Source: Branchiostoma belcheri
Taxonomy: Eukaryota; Chordata; Leptocardii; Amphioxiformes; Branchiostomatidae
Length of the DNA: 64,000 bases
Reading direction: 5' to 3'
Assembly (NCBI RefSeq): GCF_001625305.1
Contig: NW_017803887.1
Coordinates: 2,237,686-2,301,685 of the forward strand
Numbering within the stretch: position 1 is the first letter of the stretch; each line of letters opens with the position of its first letter. Shown here piece by piece: positions 1 to 13,330 of the stretch. The notes under the pieces were generated by a model that did not search any database, was not told the DNA's origin, and saw nothing but the letters and a program-made list of their open reading frames with translations. Position numbers and translations under genes: made by a program.

Positions 1-46
1 AGTTTTTTTATCTTGTAAATCTTCAGTCATTTGCTTCATCTTCCAG

Positions 47-3000
47 GATGCCTTGTGTAGGTTTGCAGACGGGCTGACAGAAATGCTGAACTATTACACA
101 GTAAGTACTGTATAGACTGAATCTCTAACAAGGAACATACAATTACCTAAAAATATCCACTCCCATAAATAACATCAACCACCTTAATTTCTTGTACAAT
201 CATGTATTTAAGCTTTAGTGACTGTGTCATCACATTAATGTCTTTTTTCTTACTGTACTTACTTAAATCATTAATGTGATTTTCCTTACTGTAGATTCTG
301 TTCGACCAAGCCAAGAGAGCCATAAGCAAAAACCTTGACCACTTCGTCAAGAAGTAAGTGTTCATCTTTAATATCGTTTCATAAATAACCCGTACAAGTG
401 TTTTGAGGCAAACTCAGGCAATATTTCAGCACCTGTATATAATCTCGGAAATTGCTATTGATGTTCAATGGCGATAAGCCTGTCATTCGTCTTTGGGACA
501 ATTTTGGTGTATTTTTAATGAGAATAATGAAAGACTAGAAAGTATAGCAAGAAACTTATTATGAACAGCCAATATCTGTTTTATTTTTCTTTCTACATTC
601 GTATTGATCCACCTTACAAGTCAACCATATACATATTTTGAGGTTGATAGAACTTCTTTTCTTTGGTGCCATAAATGACTTCCTTCTTTGTACATCTTCA
701 GACTTTCTTGTTTTGTTATATTTCTTCTCCAGTGACTTGAAGAAAGTGAAGGACACTAAGAAACATTTTGAGAAGATCAGTGATGACATGGACGCAGCCT
801 TGTCGCGCCAGGCCCAGGCTAACAAGAACAAACCTCAGGAGCTGGAGGAGACAAACAACATCCTCACCGCCATGAGGTCATGTTTCGGACACGTTACACT
901 AGACTATGTCTTCCAGGTATCAGAGTTCACTTGTGTGTGTGTGTGTGTGTACATGTGTAAGCTTCCTGGTTTTATTTTCGCAATTACTTTAGAGAATCCA
1001 TTTCTTATGTGAGGATACAAAATCCACATTCAAATGTAGCTTACACTGTCACTCTTTTGTTGCAGCTGAATTTCAATAAAATTTCATCAAAATTTCATTT
1101 AGTGTTATTTTATTTATTTAGTTAATCTTTACAGTGTTTTCCTGGTATCACTATGTCTTACATGTAAACAGAAATACAGTACCGGTACTAGCAATAACAG
1201 CAATAACTGTTCTAGTTGTTCAAATACCTTGCTACTGTCTTGTTGTTAGTAGTTAATAAGTTATAACTATGACTTATGTATAACCTTTTCCTTTTTCAGA
1301 TCAATGTTGTACAGTCCAAGAAACGTTTCAAAGTCATGGATACGGTAAGGAAATACATGTACTCTTAAAATACAATGTTGTATACCAGTATCCTTGTTTT
1401 ACTCTTTTGTGTATGAAAGAAAACTGCTACTTGCCACACAAAAAGATTATGCATAAGAACATTGTAGATATCGTTGAAGAGGTTCATCAGTCACGTAGAA
1501 TTAACAGTTAGTAGAAATTCTTCGTAGATTGTAGATATCGTGTTACATAGACCTGACCTGTCCTGTTCTTGTTCCACAGATGCTGTCCTTTATGTATGCC
1601 ATGAACACATTCTATCACCAAGGATACGACCTCACAAATGACCTTGAACCCTACATGAAGACTGTAGCAGCCCAGGTCAGATTTCTGCCTTTTTACAATT
1701 GCCAAAACTTAAACTTACTGTTACAATTTTTACCAAGGGCTAAGAAGTTGTTACTTCCATGATGCAAATCAGAATTCATCGTAATGCACAACATTACCAA
1801 TTAAGTTGTCCTTCAAAGAAGATGTTAAAACGCTAATTAGGAATAACTAAAAAACGCTTTTAATGAGGAGACTCAGGTATCAAATCACTACACATTTATG
1901 AACCCAGCACACTTAATAAGAAGAGTAAGGGGACAGGTGCCAGGTGTATAGAGACTTGTGCCTTCTGTCTTGCCACTAGATGACCAAAAATATTAACCAA
2001 GTCATTTTTGTGTGTAACAGCTGGAGAAGATGACACAACAGGCAGCAGCCGAGAAGAAAGAGATGGAAGAAAGACATCTGTTAGTTCAGGAAAGGGTAGG
2101 TAAAGCATGGAGGAATGTTAGTGTGGACACATAGGTCACGTAACAATGTATTACCAGTAGTGTTTAATTGGTACAACTTATGTTTGATGCAAAATATTGT
2201 ATGGTATCAGGTTGGATAACATTTTTCTGCCCGTGTGAGGAAATTGGTTTGGGACATTTTTTTTCTAGGTATGGGGTTTGATTGAGCACAGTCAGATGGT
2301 TCTTTCGATGAGAGGAAAATACTTACTTTTGACAAAATATTTATACATAAACACACAACGAAAGTTCAGCTATGCAGGGGAGCTTTTGACTTTTGAGACG
2401 TACTCTGTCTCTTCATCAACCCGATTCAGATCTCGTCTTGCAGTTCTCTTGTCACGTGACTTGATGGGATAATCACATGACAAGAGACAAGGAAAATACT
2501 TGTTTGATGTACATTATGTTTGATAATTAAGCAAATGTCTGTAAAGTGTACATGTCAGTTGCTTTCTATTAAGAGCATGACACATTGTGTAGAATTTTAG
2601 AAACGATTTTTGTTGTTTTTCAGGAAAACTCCCTGAAGTCTCCCCCAATGAGGTCCAGTTCTGTGAGTGACTCCTCAGAGGTGGTGATGGAGGGTTACCT
2701 GTTCAAGAGAACAACAAATGCCTTTAAGACATGGGTCAGGTGGGTAAAGATTTTTATAATTACAGATTTTGTCTGAGAAACTTTAAGATCTTACAATCTT
2801 GTTTGGTTCAGCCTTCTTATAAATGAGAAAATCTTGTTTTCCAGGAGGTGGTTCACAATCCAGAGTAACCAGCTGGTCTATCAGAAAAGAGTGAAGGTCA
2901 GCAATGTTTTGGTGCACTGGTTTTGTAAAATGTAAACGTAAGCAGAATTGTAAAATGACAATTTGTTTATGAATGGGAAGGAAAGTCATCTATCAGGCTT

Positions 3001-6000
3001 GTACCTACATGTAGTTTTTTTCCCATCTAAAATGAGATAAACATTTGTTTGGTTGTTTGAGTCTTCTTTGAATGTAAACACTACAACACCATAGATACAA
3101 AATGCAAATTAAACTTTAAAGTAGACAGCATTGTTAGAACAGCAAAAACTAAATAAAGATATTTTGTTCCCCAGTCGTCCTATCCAGATGAGACCACAGT
3201 GGTTGTCCCAGACCTGAGAATATGCACAGTCAAACCTGCTGAGGAGATCGAGAGAAACTTCTGTTTCGAGATCGTTTCTCCCACCAAGTAAGCATTGTGT
3301 CATTAGTCTTGTTATGTTGATATTCCTTGAATATAGCCCATACAATTATTCTACTGCTATTGCTTTGAGGAAACAATTGAGATCGTCAGAGACTCTTGTA
3401 ATTAAAATTTTGTAGGACTGAATTTATTTTTTTTCCTTTCCTCAGGAGCTACACATTACAAGCAGAGTCAGATAACCAGAGAAAAGTCTGGATACAGGCT
3501 CTACAGGTAAGTGTTTTGTGGCAAATAATGTTCTAAATCAACAAAAAGTATTTGGTTTTGTTTTGTTATTAACAGTTCTAAGAGACTTATTTTCTTTTTC
3601 TCTTTTTTATTAACACTCTGGCAATGATAATGATATAGTATTCAAATATTAAACTACTAACAGTAACTGTCAAAATGATGATTGTTTCTAAAATGTCTTT
3701 CTCTTTTTCTTCACAGGCCAGCATTGCAACTGCATTTAGAGAAGGTCACAGAGAAGAGAATTTTCAGGTAATGATTGTTTGTTGTCATCTCTTGCTGTTT
3801 TGTCACTCAAAAGTCTGCAGGAAATGTTTATTTTCTTGTCAGTTCTTGACTGAAGTATTTCCTTTTCTTCTGACTTTATAGGAAGGTCTCCAAGACGACT
3901 CCAGAAGTCCAGGCGTTCCCTCTACCGTCCCTTCCATGCTCAACTCCTTACCACCTGTCAAGTCTGATGCCAAGCCAAAGAACACGTGAGTTAAAGTGTC
4001 CTTGATTGACTTCCTCACAGGAAGTCAATGGAGTCACATTGTGGTAGCAGTGGACTTTCTATCACTCACAGTGTTCTTCGAAATTATTGTTCAGTCATGT
4101 GACATGTATGTCTGTAAGGAATTAGTAAGTGATAGCAGTATGATATAGCAGTTGAGTGGTGTGCCTGGTTTTGGATCACATGGTTCAGGGCTCAAATCCT
4201 GGTTATACTGTTAGGTAGAAACCTCAGTTGGTATGACTTCAATATTCATTCAATTTGACAGGATAAAATGTTGCACAACTATACAGTATACATGTGTTAA
4301 GTTTGTGTTGTTTTTTTCTGACAGGATGTTGAGACAAGTTCTTCAGATTCCAGGGAACAGTGTGTGTTGTGACTGTAGACAAAAAGGTGGGAGGGAAATT
4401 TCAAAATTATAACACACTTGTTTATTTATATTGATTTTCCTAGGTATATACATGTAAAGCATTTTTATTATTATAACATCATTCAGTGCTAATATTTTCA
4501 TCACACTTGTCTGAATGTTACTTGTTTGTTTCAGAGCCCAGGTGGGCCAGTATCAACCTGGGTATTGTCCTGTGTATAGAGTGTTCTGGCATTCACAGGT
4601 CAGTAGATAATAAACTTTACACACCACGTTTGTTGATCATATCTTTGTTGTTCCTTCATGAGAAAATTATATCTGATTAGATAGAAAAAGAAACAAGATT
4701 ATGGTAAATTCCAAGTGTACACTACTGATAGAGTAACAGTGCAATTGTTGCTTTAGACTACTACTACTTACTAGACAGAATTAAAAAAAATCATTGCCTT
4801 TATTAAATTGCATGTATTTTACTTTGAGTAATATATAGTTTTCCCCCTTTGTGTTTCAGATCATTAGGAGTGCACCTGTCCAAAGTGAGATCGTTGACTC
4901 TGGATGCCTGGGAGCCTGAAATCCTTGGGGTAAACATGCGTTTATTTTGTTTACAGTTTTTGTTCATGGTAATGGGTGGAAAAACTGCACATTATAATTT
5001 TCTGAATGTATGTAGTTCTAAGGATCAATTTTGAACAGATAACCAGTAATATTCTCATGTATTCTATGTATACTTCACAGGTCATGTCACTACTGGGGAA
5101 TGAAGCTGTTAACAAAACTTATGAGGCCAACACTAGTGAGTGTGCAGACAGGCGGGCGTATCCAGACTGTCCTAGGTACAGTATTGTGGTTGTATTGCCT
5201 TCAGCTGTTGTAGACGCTCATGAAATGATTAAATACTCTAGGGGTTAATGTCTTCAGGATTGTTTGTCTGTTTTTTTAAATAATTGTATATTGTAACTAT
5301 GTTATAGATTTAGATGTTGTTTTGTGACTCTGTTAACTATGTATGTATATATGTATTGTATGTATGAATGAATGCCAGGAAGACTAGCGGTGGACCCCAG
5401 GGTCAAATAAAGTTTCAAAGTTTCAGGATATACAGTTATGTTTTCCAGCTCCTCTCAAGCTTTTAGTAATGGTTTTGGAGTGACATTGTTACTTCAAAAG
5501 AAAATTTTAATGCACCACAGTGATGCAATGGTGAAATGACATCACTATCACAAACAATGCTACAAAATGTGAATAAAATGTTAGAATCCATAAGTGATTT
5601 GAGTGGAGCACATCACTGGCTCTTGTTCCAGAGGGTTTTGCTCGAAATTTTTATTGTAAATTTCCTCACAGATCGATAAGAGAATCGTGGATCAAGTCCA
5701 AGTACGTGAAGAAAGACTTCCTGAAGCCTCTACCAGGTCGTGTGATCGCTGACGGCGCGTCGCCGGCGCGGGGTCGTAAGCGTGTGATCCGGAGATGGAG
5801 CGTGAAGAAGTTTCCGGAGAGGTTCAAATCTGTCCATTCAGGGGAGGAGGAGGGGGAGGCTGTCAGCAGGTCCACGTCTAGCGGGTCTCTTCACTCAGGT
5901 GGGGCAGATTCATGTTACATGTCTAGTGGGTCTCTTCACTCAGGTGGGGCAGATTCTTGTTTAGTTTGTCCATGAGTTCAGCTCAGTTCATCCTTTTTAA

Positions 6001-9000
6001 GGTGACGCCATGAAGTGTCCACAAGTTCCTGTCTTGCATGACTGAGCACAGTTCATCACCCTCTAGAGGCTTGAAACTTCATCTGTGTTGGTAGAGGTCA
6101 TTATGAACAAGGTTGAATCACAGTTAATCTTGTTCATAATGACCCTCTAGACCTGTGTCCTCTTCAGAGTTAGAGAAGGGTGTGAACCAGACCCACCATT
6201 TCCTTGTGGCGGCGATAACATTTCCTGCCAACGACAGCTTATGGCGATTAATGATCGTTGAAATCCTAGTTATGTTGCCATACAGTTGGCTGTTAGTCAT
6301 GTGACTCCTGAATGAAATGTCAAGGGCTGTTCGTAAGGATCATTTCTATATGACACCATTTTTTCTGTCTTCCCCAGGTGCCAGATCTGACAGTGGAGTT
6401 GAAGAAGCAGAAGACATCTTAGTGTTTGGAGAAGAAGACTCAGAGGAAGACTCAGGTATAAAAACATTAAACCTTAACATGATGCAAGTTCTTACCTAGA
6501 CTTGCCAGTGGTGACCGAGCTACTTAGTAATTTGAAGACAGTCTTGATTCTTCTTTTCAACAACTTAATTTCCATCTATCCCTTTTCCTTAGAGAATGTA
6601 AGATCTACAAGAAAAAACAAAAAAAAACTTGCTTGCCATCCACTAAAGATGTATCTGTGCCTGTGAGAAAGCAGCATGTAACAACTGCTGGTCCAGAAAT
6701 TTTAGCATTAGTTTATGAACTAACTGAGGACAGAAACAAAGAGTTCAACTTAGGCTTGGGAAAAAATGTTGTGTTTCCTGTAGTTTCAGTCCTGAAAAAA
6801 TTAGGGTTGGTAGATAGGGATTATCTTTTTTATTAGACTTTAGCGATCTCTAGTGATCCAATTTAAAAGTTAAACTTGCATAGGGACACATATTTTCAAT
6901 GTCAATGTTGGAAAACCAATTGCACATCACTCAGATGTCAGATCATGGAGCTGGAAATGGTCAATTAGCTAAAAAAAATATGTCCCTTGCAGGGGTCCAC
7001 TTAAAGGCTAGGGTTGGTAGTTTTTTCTAGGGTCGGTTGGGAAACAGGAAACACAACATTTGGTTCCTATGCCTTATGATGCTATGGGATGGGATAAACC
7101 ACTCTGTTAACATTCTACATGATTGTACATTTCAACTTTTCCTGTGGACATATACAACTCTCCTACAGACTTGGAGACGATAACAAACCACTCTGTTGTA
7201 ATATTTCTCCATGGGAATTCAACTTTTCCTGCTGTGATATTCTGACCCCTTCTAGACCTGGAGGAGGATAGACCCCCTCTTAGCGTCCCCCACATTCTGA
7301 TTGTTCCTGACATCCTGGAAGAATTTCCCTTCCTCAGAGGTAAAAAAACACGGCCCGTTTCTACTTGACTCCCCTCGCTTCTGGTGTGCGGAAGGTTGGA
7401 ACTGACTCATTAACAAAAACCCTGCCTGGTGCCCGGCCATGCTAAGGACTAATACTTTACACATGACAGTCTTTTTTTTTTTTTTAATTTATCAAAGCCA
7501 CACAAACATGGTTTTTTGAAGGACACATAATTTTATACATCATTATGTGTTTTAGGCCTCCCTCTAAAAAAATGTCATTCATAAAATCATGTTTGTGTGG
7601 CATTGTTTAGTTTCCCAACATAGAATTTAGTCCTAAATGTCATAATGAAAATAGTTCAGATATGATAGAAAAAAATCAACATAATATACATCTATGACAT
7701 AAATATTGGTATCAGACTTTTGTAAATTAAAATTCAATTTGATTTAATTATAACATGATTAAGTTAATAACATATTAAATAACAGTAACCTCATGAATAC
7801 TTTATGCTGAATATGGTGGCTTTATGCAGCAGGTTCCTGGTTTTATGTTGATTTGACCTTGACCTTTGGCATGAAGGTCATCATAACTACACTGCCCCCC
7901 TCCCCTCAAAGACTTTGCTCCTAGCCAACCCCAACCCACTGGAATACATAGAGTTGTTATAAAGTCTTCATAACTGCTTGTTTGAAAGGCTATAAAATGA
8001 GCATGTGATCATGAATATGCTATACATGCACTATAAGTACACATGTATAACATGGCCAATGGTTGTCATGAACATGAATGTGGCAGGACATAATAAATAA
8101 ACAAAAATAATGGGTTTTTGAAGAATGCAAATGTTCTTTTGGTTCTGCGGTATCTTGACTTCATGAATGTAATGTATGCTTGAAAATCTTTGCATTTAAT
8201 TTGGTGTATGAAAAATATTCCCCAAGATATAGCGACTTGCAAAGGTGTGTTGCACCTCTGTTTTGGAATGTAGTAGATTTCAAGAAACAAAATGATAAGT
8301 TTAAAAGGTTCCAGTGCTTGAGCCTGCCCTTCCCCTCATTTCCAGCATCTACCCTCCCCCTTGACAATGACCTCCAACTCACAACTAGCTGACATTCTGA
8401 TCAGTGTTCTAGCCAGCCTGAACTTTTTTTGGCATCTCAACCTTGTGTGACGTAACGTCATGCTTCCAGTGGGAAAATTTTGAGCCTCTGAGTCTGAATT
8501 AAACCCTTTTATCTGAATGTCGAGGACAAATTTTGTGGGAAGACCAAGTTTAGTTTAATGACATCTCTTTCTATATCTTTGCAATTTTTGTCCGCCAAAG
8601 ATAGATGATTAATTGGGCAAAACATTTTGTCCGTCACGAGTATCAATTCCATCAAATGAGGGAAAGATAGTCCCTGGCTGGAACACTGATTCTGATATCA
8701 ATAACAAATTCTTAACAAGTTCCTTACCACCTTCAAGCTCACTATTGTTCCTTGAGCTAACCATGTTGAGCTGTTTGTCTCCTGTAGGTTCAGTAGGAGA
8801 CGTGTCTGAAGACTGTAACATCCCCACCAGGAGGTCTGCTGACATGACGGAGGTGTTAGAACTCAGTCAGCTGGACCCTAACATGCTGCTGTACAAGGCA
8901 GCGTCAGCAGGTGGGTGTTCTCATCAGCCTAAACACCAAAGAGACTTGAAGAGAATAGTTACAGTAGACAGGTGGTCACTATAGACAGGATTCTTGATGC

Positions 9001-11818
9001 TTGGGCCAATGGCGAAAAAACTGTTACTGTTACAGTCAAAACAGGGCTTATAGTATCCATGCAAACGATTTGACGAAAATAGTCATAGTGGACCAAAAAG
9101 TGGCCTCATAGGCAGTGGTAGTTCTTATGGAGAGGACGACTGTTACTACATGCTGACAGGTATACTTGAGCTTAATGTAACGGTTAGATCTAAATGCAGA
9201 ATTTACATAATTCTGAAAATAAAAAATGACAGACTAAGTAGACAGTCAGAGCCGTAACATTTGTAAAGTGTAAGTTGCAAACAGACTATAGACTAGTAAC
9301 CTGACTTCTTGTTACAACTGCTCTAATTTAGATTTGTCTAAATGTGACTGGTCCTTCAGCCCTGTCCTTGGTGCTGAACATGTCATCAACTCATGACTCA
9401 GCTGTAAAAAGTCTGCCATCTCTGAATGCCTAGTTCTACTGGCAGTTTCTTGCACTATTCTCAACTGGCAAGGTGTTCTCACTGGTTGGGAAAATATTAT
9501 ATACTAACATTTGTACTTTGTTTCCCCAGGAAATCTCCCTGTGCTGTCAGCAGCCCTGGCACATGGTGCTGATGTGAACTGGGTTAACACACAGGACACA
9601 AACAAGACACCTCTGCACCAGGCTGTGGAGTCTGTAAGTACCAAGGAACTTTGGTCAAGGTTGCATCATACATGTAGTTTCCATTATGATTGTTTCTATT
9701 TTCTCACAATCTGTGGTTCCTAATGTGGTTCTTACCAAAGTTCAATCGTTTCTTTCTTAGAGAGTTTCTTTCTTTCTCTAAAGCCTATTTACTGCGTAGA
9801 AATGTCCTATCTCAAGAAAAAGTTCAAGTCCAAAATACATGTATCACAGAAATCCTACAAATTTACATGAAACGTGAAACTTTACATCCTCAAACCTATA
9901 AACATTAGCTCTTCAGCTGGTAGTACTTTTGACATTTGAAAGGTGATGTTTTCATAGGTTTTTTAACAACTTTTCTCTGTGTTCAGGGTTCTATAGGAGC
10001 ATGTGAGTTTCTCCTCCTGAATGGTGCTAAGATCGACGTGAAGGATGGCGAGGGGAGAGCACCACTTCACCATGCAACTATCCTGGGCAACACTGGGTAA
10101 GAACTTACATCTACCGGCTATGTCCTTGGTGCTGAATATGCTATCAACTTATTAGCACTGCAAAAAATATAGCCTGGCCAGCAAGTATTACTGGCTTTCA
10201 GTGTTGTCAGTTTAGCATTTTCTTAAGAGTTGATTTTTCAAGTAGTAGTGTCAAATGGTGCAGTGGCTAAGCTACAATGTAGCAGACATGGAAACCAGAG
10301 GTCATTGGTTTGATCCCTTGTATCCCTGGCTTGACCCTTTGTCCTTGTGAAAGGCACTCTATATGACTTTCCTCACTCCATCCAGGTGTAAAATCTTCTT
10401 CTTCTTATCCGAGTTTTACGTCCATTGATTCCCCAAATCGGGGGTATAGACGTGCTTGCACAGGTGCATGTTTGGGCTTGTCATTTTGCCCCTCAGCATG
10501 CTGAGGTGCACAACAGCAAGCCTGTGCAAGACTTTTTTTTGAAGCAAGGTTTTTACTGACTGGATGCTCTTCCTAACATCAAACTCTAAAATATGTACCT
10601 AAGTTCAGTTAGGGAGGTACAAGGTGGCAAAAGAAGATACCATGTCCTAGACACAGTGGATTTACAACCTATTGTCCCTGTCAGGCCTTTAACGTAACGT
10701 TACAAAACAGTAAACTGCCACTAAAACATGTACAAGAATACTTTGCATAGACTCTTTAAAGTACAAGCTACATCTAATTGTTTAAACATTTTCTGGTTCC
10801 AGACAAGTGTGTTTATTCCTGAAGAGAGGAGCAAACCAACATGCTGTAGATGAGGATGGTCAGGTGAGATATTTCTGATACTTTTAGAAAACCAGTACTG
10901 TTGCAGAATCTTCTGGTAACATTTTTGTTGCAGTGACCCAATTTGCTGCATCTGTATAGTTGGTATAACTGCCCTTCAGCGTAACACCAATTTTACAAAC
11001 ATGGTGGAGTAAAAAACTTTGATATTGTCAGGAGAGTTTCTACCATGAAAATATCAACTTAAGTTCATGTTCATATGCCATGAATATTATTGCAAGTAGA
11101 TTGTTTGTTGATACATGCAAGATATCTTTTGTATTTTCAGGACCCCCTGGCCATTGCACTCAGTACCACTAATGCTGATATTGTCACCCTGTAAGTATCC
11201 ATGTCTTCATCACAACATTCTTGTAATCCTTTGAAAGTTTGCAGCAGTGAAATTTCCCTTCCTCCTGTACTGAAACTTCTACTTTGTCCCCAGATTAAGA
11301 CTTGCCAGAATGAATGAAGAAATGAGAGAGTCAGAGGGTTATGGCAACCCTGGTAAGTACTGTACTAGTAATTTTGTAGTTAGTAAGTTTTTAGGTAACC
11401 TTTAAGTTAGTTGTAGCAAAATGCACAGTTGCTGCCAAATGGCTACCTTAGCTGGGGAAAGTTTATTAAGTATCATAACATGTACTGGTACATGTACTGT
11501 TTTTTTATCAATTTTATCAAGGAATTTCTCTTTACAAGTGGTAGCATTGTACACATTGAATCATTGATACATGTAGTTATAAGAATGTAGAAATGACACT
11601 ATCAAAAGTGCAAATTGTGTTACACAACTGTTCTTTTGTGTGGTGAAGTGGGGGGAAAATACTGTAGTTTTGAAAGTCCTTAATTTTTCTTCTTGTTACT
11701 TCCTTCAGGTGATGAGACTTTCTCAGACGTCTTTAAGGACTTTTCCCAGCTGGCTTCAAACAACCCGTCCCGACTGATGAGAGCAGATGACAGGACAGAC
11801 GCACCCGACCAGACCTGA
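47..11818 (+). CDS. ACAP2: ArfGAP with coiled-coil/BAR, PH, ArfGAP and ankyrin repeats (ACAP2-like), 5' end missing
   Basis: This gene encodes an Arf6-type GTPase-activating protein acting on endosomal and plasma membranes. I assembled 26 exons, all phase-consistent: 47-100, 295-353, 733-916, 1300-1344, 1580-1675, 2021-2095, 2624-2739, 2845-2896, 3175-3287, 3446-3506, 3717-3767, 3882-3985, 4325-4386, 4535-4598, 4860-4929, 5081-5175, 5672-5898, 6378-6455, 7256-7339, 8788-8910, 9530-9633, 9987-10096, 10803-10863, 11141-11190, 11294-11352, 11709-11818 (TGA). They give 768 residues. The order is BAR (to about exon 6), PH (starting VVMEGYLFKR), ArfGAP zinc finger CX2CX16CX2C (CCDCRQKEPRW to CIECSGIHR) with the SLGVHLSKVRSLTLD core, a Ser/acidic linker, and ankyrin repeats (TPLHQAVE, RAPLHHATILGN). 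The C terminus (FSDVFKDFSQLAS) is ACAP-like. The first exon(s) lie outside the window. Assignment to ACAP2 rather than ACAP1/3 is by overall resemblance. Confidence 0.95.
5877..5972 (+). repeat. 48-bp tandem duplication of an exon end with its splice donor (ACAP2)
   Basis: The last bases of the exon ending at 5898, plus its donor GTGGGG and intron start, recur 48 bp downstream. TCTAGCGGGTCTCTTCACTC at 5877 is matched by TCTAGTGGGTCTCTTCACTC at 5925, and both continue CAG/GTGGGGCAGATTC. Use of the second donor would add 16 codons in frame with no stop, extending the Ser/Gly linker with a second SSGSLHS motif. Confidence 0.9.
6095..6150. repeat. Short perfect inverted repeat in an ACAP2 intron
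   Basis: GGTCATTATGAACAAG and its reverse complement are separated by about 17 bases, a 16-bp hairpin stem. Flanking bases pair poorly, so this looks like a repeat remnant rather than a defined RNA gene. Confidence 0.7.
7097..7285 (+). repeat. Two-copy 87-bp tandem duplication of a splice acceptor and exon start (ACAP2)
   Basis: The pyrimidine tract, acceptor and first bases of the exon at 7256 (TTCTAG/ACCTGGAGGAGGATA) have an upstream copy (CCTACAG/ACTTGGAGACGATAA) at 7169. The preceding intron motifs AACCACTCTGT and TTCAACTTTTCCTG are duplicated as well. Splicing to the upstream copy stays in phase (87 = 29 codons) but meets a TGA just before the true acceptor. Confidence 0.8.
7497..7601. 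mobile_element. About 105-bp foldback element in an ACAP2 intron
   Basis: Terminal inverted repeats GCCACACAAACATG (7497) and CATGTTTGTGTGGC (ending 7601) bound an AT-rich centre with a second small palindrome (ACATAATTTTA.../...TCATTATGT). It resembles a miniature inverted-repeat element. No coding capacity is present. Confidence 0.65.
10252..10400 (+). mobile_element. tRNA-derived SINE-like copy in an ACAP2 intron
   Basis: A tRNA-like head (GCAGTGGCTAAG as box A, GGTTTGATCCC as box B) is followed by a body of the kind common in marine deuterostome SINEs (TGTGAAAGGCACTCTATATG, then TTCCTCACTCCATCCAGGTG). A second sequence, at 10400-10690, is a further unclassified interspersed repeat. Confidence 0.6.
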
Positions 11819-11899
11819 AGACTCACTGACGGGGGATTGGACGGGACGACAAAATGGCTATTCTAAACATCAGTTGTTTCTCTGTAAGACATACATTAT

Positions 11900-12304
11900 C
11901 AGGGCTGGAAAATAAGCTTTTTTCTGCATACCTGCATTGGTGCAGGTAACATTAAAAATCATATCCAGTTGCTTGAGTAACTGTTTTTGGTGTACTTTAT
12001 TACCTGGATGTCTAACCTTTACCGATGTAACGTTGAAAATTACCTACACCAGACAAATTTGTCCCCTGCACCACTTAGAATTTAGGAAGTATGGATCATA
12101 CTAAAACTGTTCAGAAACCACTGACAGTATTTCTTTTACACATCATTCAAAATGTAGGTGATACCAGATAATACAGTCTTATGAAAATTCATGTATAGAT
12201 ATAAACCCATTATATGGACCAGTACAGGTGGACATCAGAAATACCTGCTCAGCTCCAATTTTATCCACACTAATCTGCATATGCAGGTGGTATTTCCAGC
12301 TCTG
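11900..12304. mobile_element. Inverted-repeat element, family A (copy 1), downstream of ACAP2
   Basis: Starts CAGGGCTGGAAAATA and ends with the near-complement ATTTCCAGCTCTG. Just inside both ends lie CTGCA-rich repeats (CCTGCATTGGTGCAGGTAAC at the left, CTGCATATGCAGGTGG at the right). It is non-coding. The ends resemble hAT-type short elements starting CAGGGCTNGAAA, but I found no clean 8-bp target duplication. It probably lies in or just past the ACAP2 3' UTR. Confidence 0.65.
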
Positions 12305-12479
12305 ATAATAGTGTCTGAAATACATTCTCTACCCAGAGTCTATCAATAGTTACATGTATCTTTCAAAACATGCTAGATATTTAAAAGAATTTTAATTTTA
12401 GACTCAACATATCCCTTCTCATCAGTCTGCAGGTGCCTTCAGGACAGTATCTTCACGGCGGTCTGTCACTACGGTATTC

Positions 12480-13330
12480 TTTCCCATTGCTAGGCGCGTT
12501 CTAAAAGGTATCGGGTTACAAGACGCTATTTTGGCCTATTTTGGACTACCAGTAAAACACTTGAAAATAAACAAAAAGGATTTAATGGTAAATTTCGTCA
12601 AATTAAAATGAAATTATTGCCTTAACATCCTTTTAATATTAGCTGTTTATGTTAAATCATTGATTTTTCAAAATTTCGCTCCGAAAGACGATTTTTTCGG
12701 GTTTTCGACCACAAGTCATGTCATGTTTTTAGGCAAACATCGTTTTAACCTGGCTACGTATATCACCCAAGATCTCCGATTTTTATATTTTTCGACGACT
12801 AGGAATAAGATCAAAAATCGTGTTTTAGGGATTTTTTAATTTCTGATTTGAAGTCTAGTTCTTGTCGACATATTGGTGAAAAAATGATTTTTTTTACATT
12901 TTTCGCACTAAATTACCCATAATTCAAAATTGAGGCCATTTTTCAAAAATCCCTAAAACACGATTTTCGGGACAACCGTAACGGTCATTTTGAGCTCTGA
13001 ATGGGGTATGCTTGACTCTCAATGCTTGCAGGTTAAAACGAGTTTTGCAGACATGTCATGTCGACCAAAAGTCTGCATTGTGTTATTCATACTGGTGTAA
13101 AGAATCATTACAGTATTCAAGGTCACCCAAGGATACGACAGTAGATTCGCTACATGTTACAGATCCACAAAAAATGATAGCGGACATGTATCGTCCAGGA
13201 AACTGTTTGTATCTATAGAAAAGTGTTGTTTTTTATCTTTTGCAAGGCACGGAGGCAGAAAGGCTTCTTTTGCCGCTTTATTGTAAATGACCGCAGGTGA
13301 CCCCGAAATAGAACGCGGGTTCGATTCGAA
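12480..13330. mobile_element. About 850-bp imperfect palindrome (foldback element)
   Basis: The arms are centred on about 12890. A perfect 23-24 bp pair occurs (AAAAATCGTGTTTTAGGGAT at 12813 against ATCCCTAAAACACGATTTT ending 12967). CGTTTTAACCTG at 12741 pairs with CAGGTTAAAACG ending 13040 about the same axis. Outer arms (CGCGTTCT at 12495, AGAACGCG near 13310) match with small indels. No transposase reading frame is visible. Confidence 0.7.

Noticed and set aside
6095..6150. microRNA precursor hairpin
   Set aside because: Only 16 bp pair, with no extended stem; nothing distinguishes it from a small repeat-derived palindrome.
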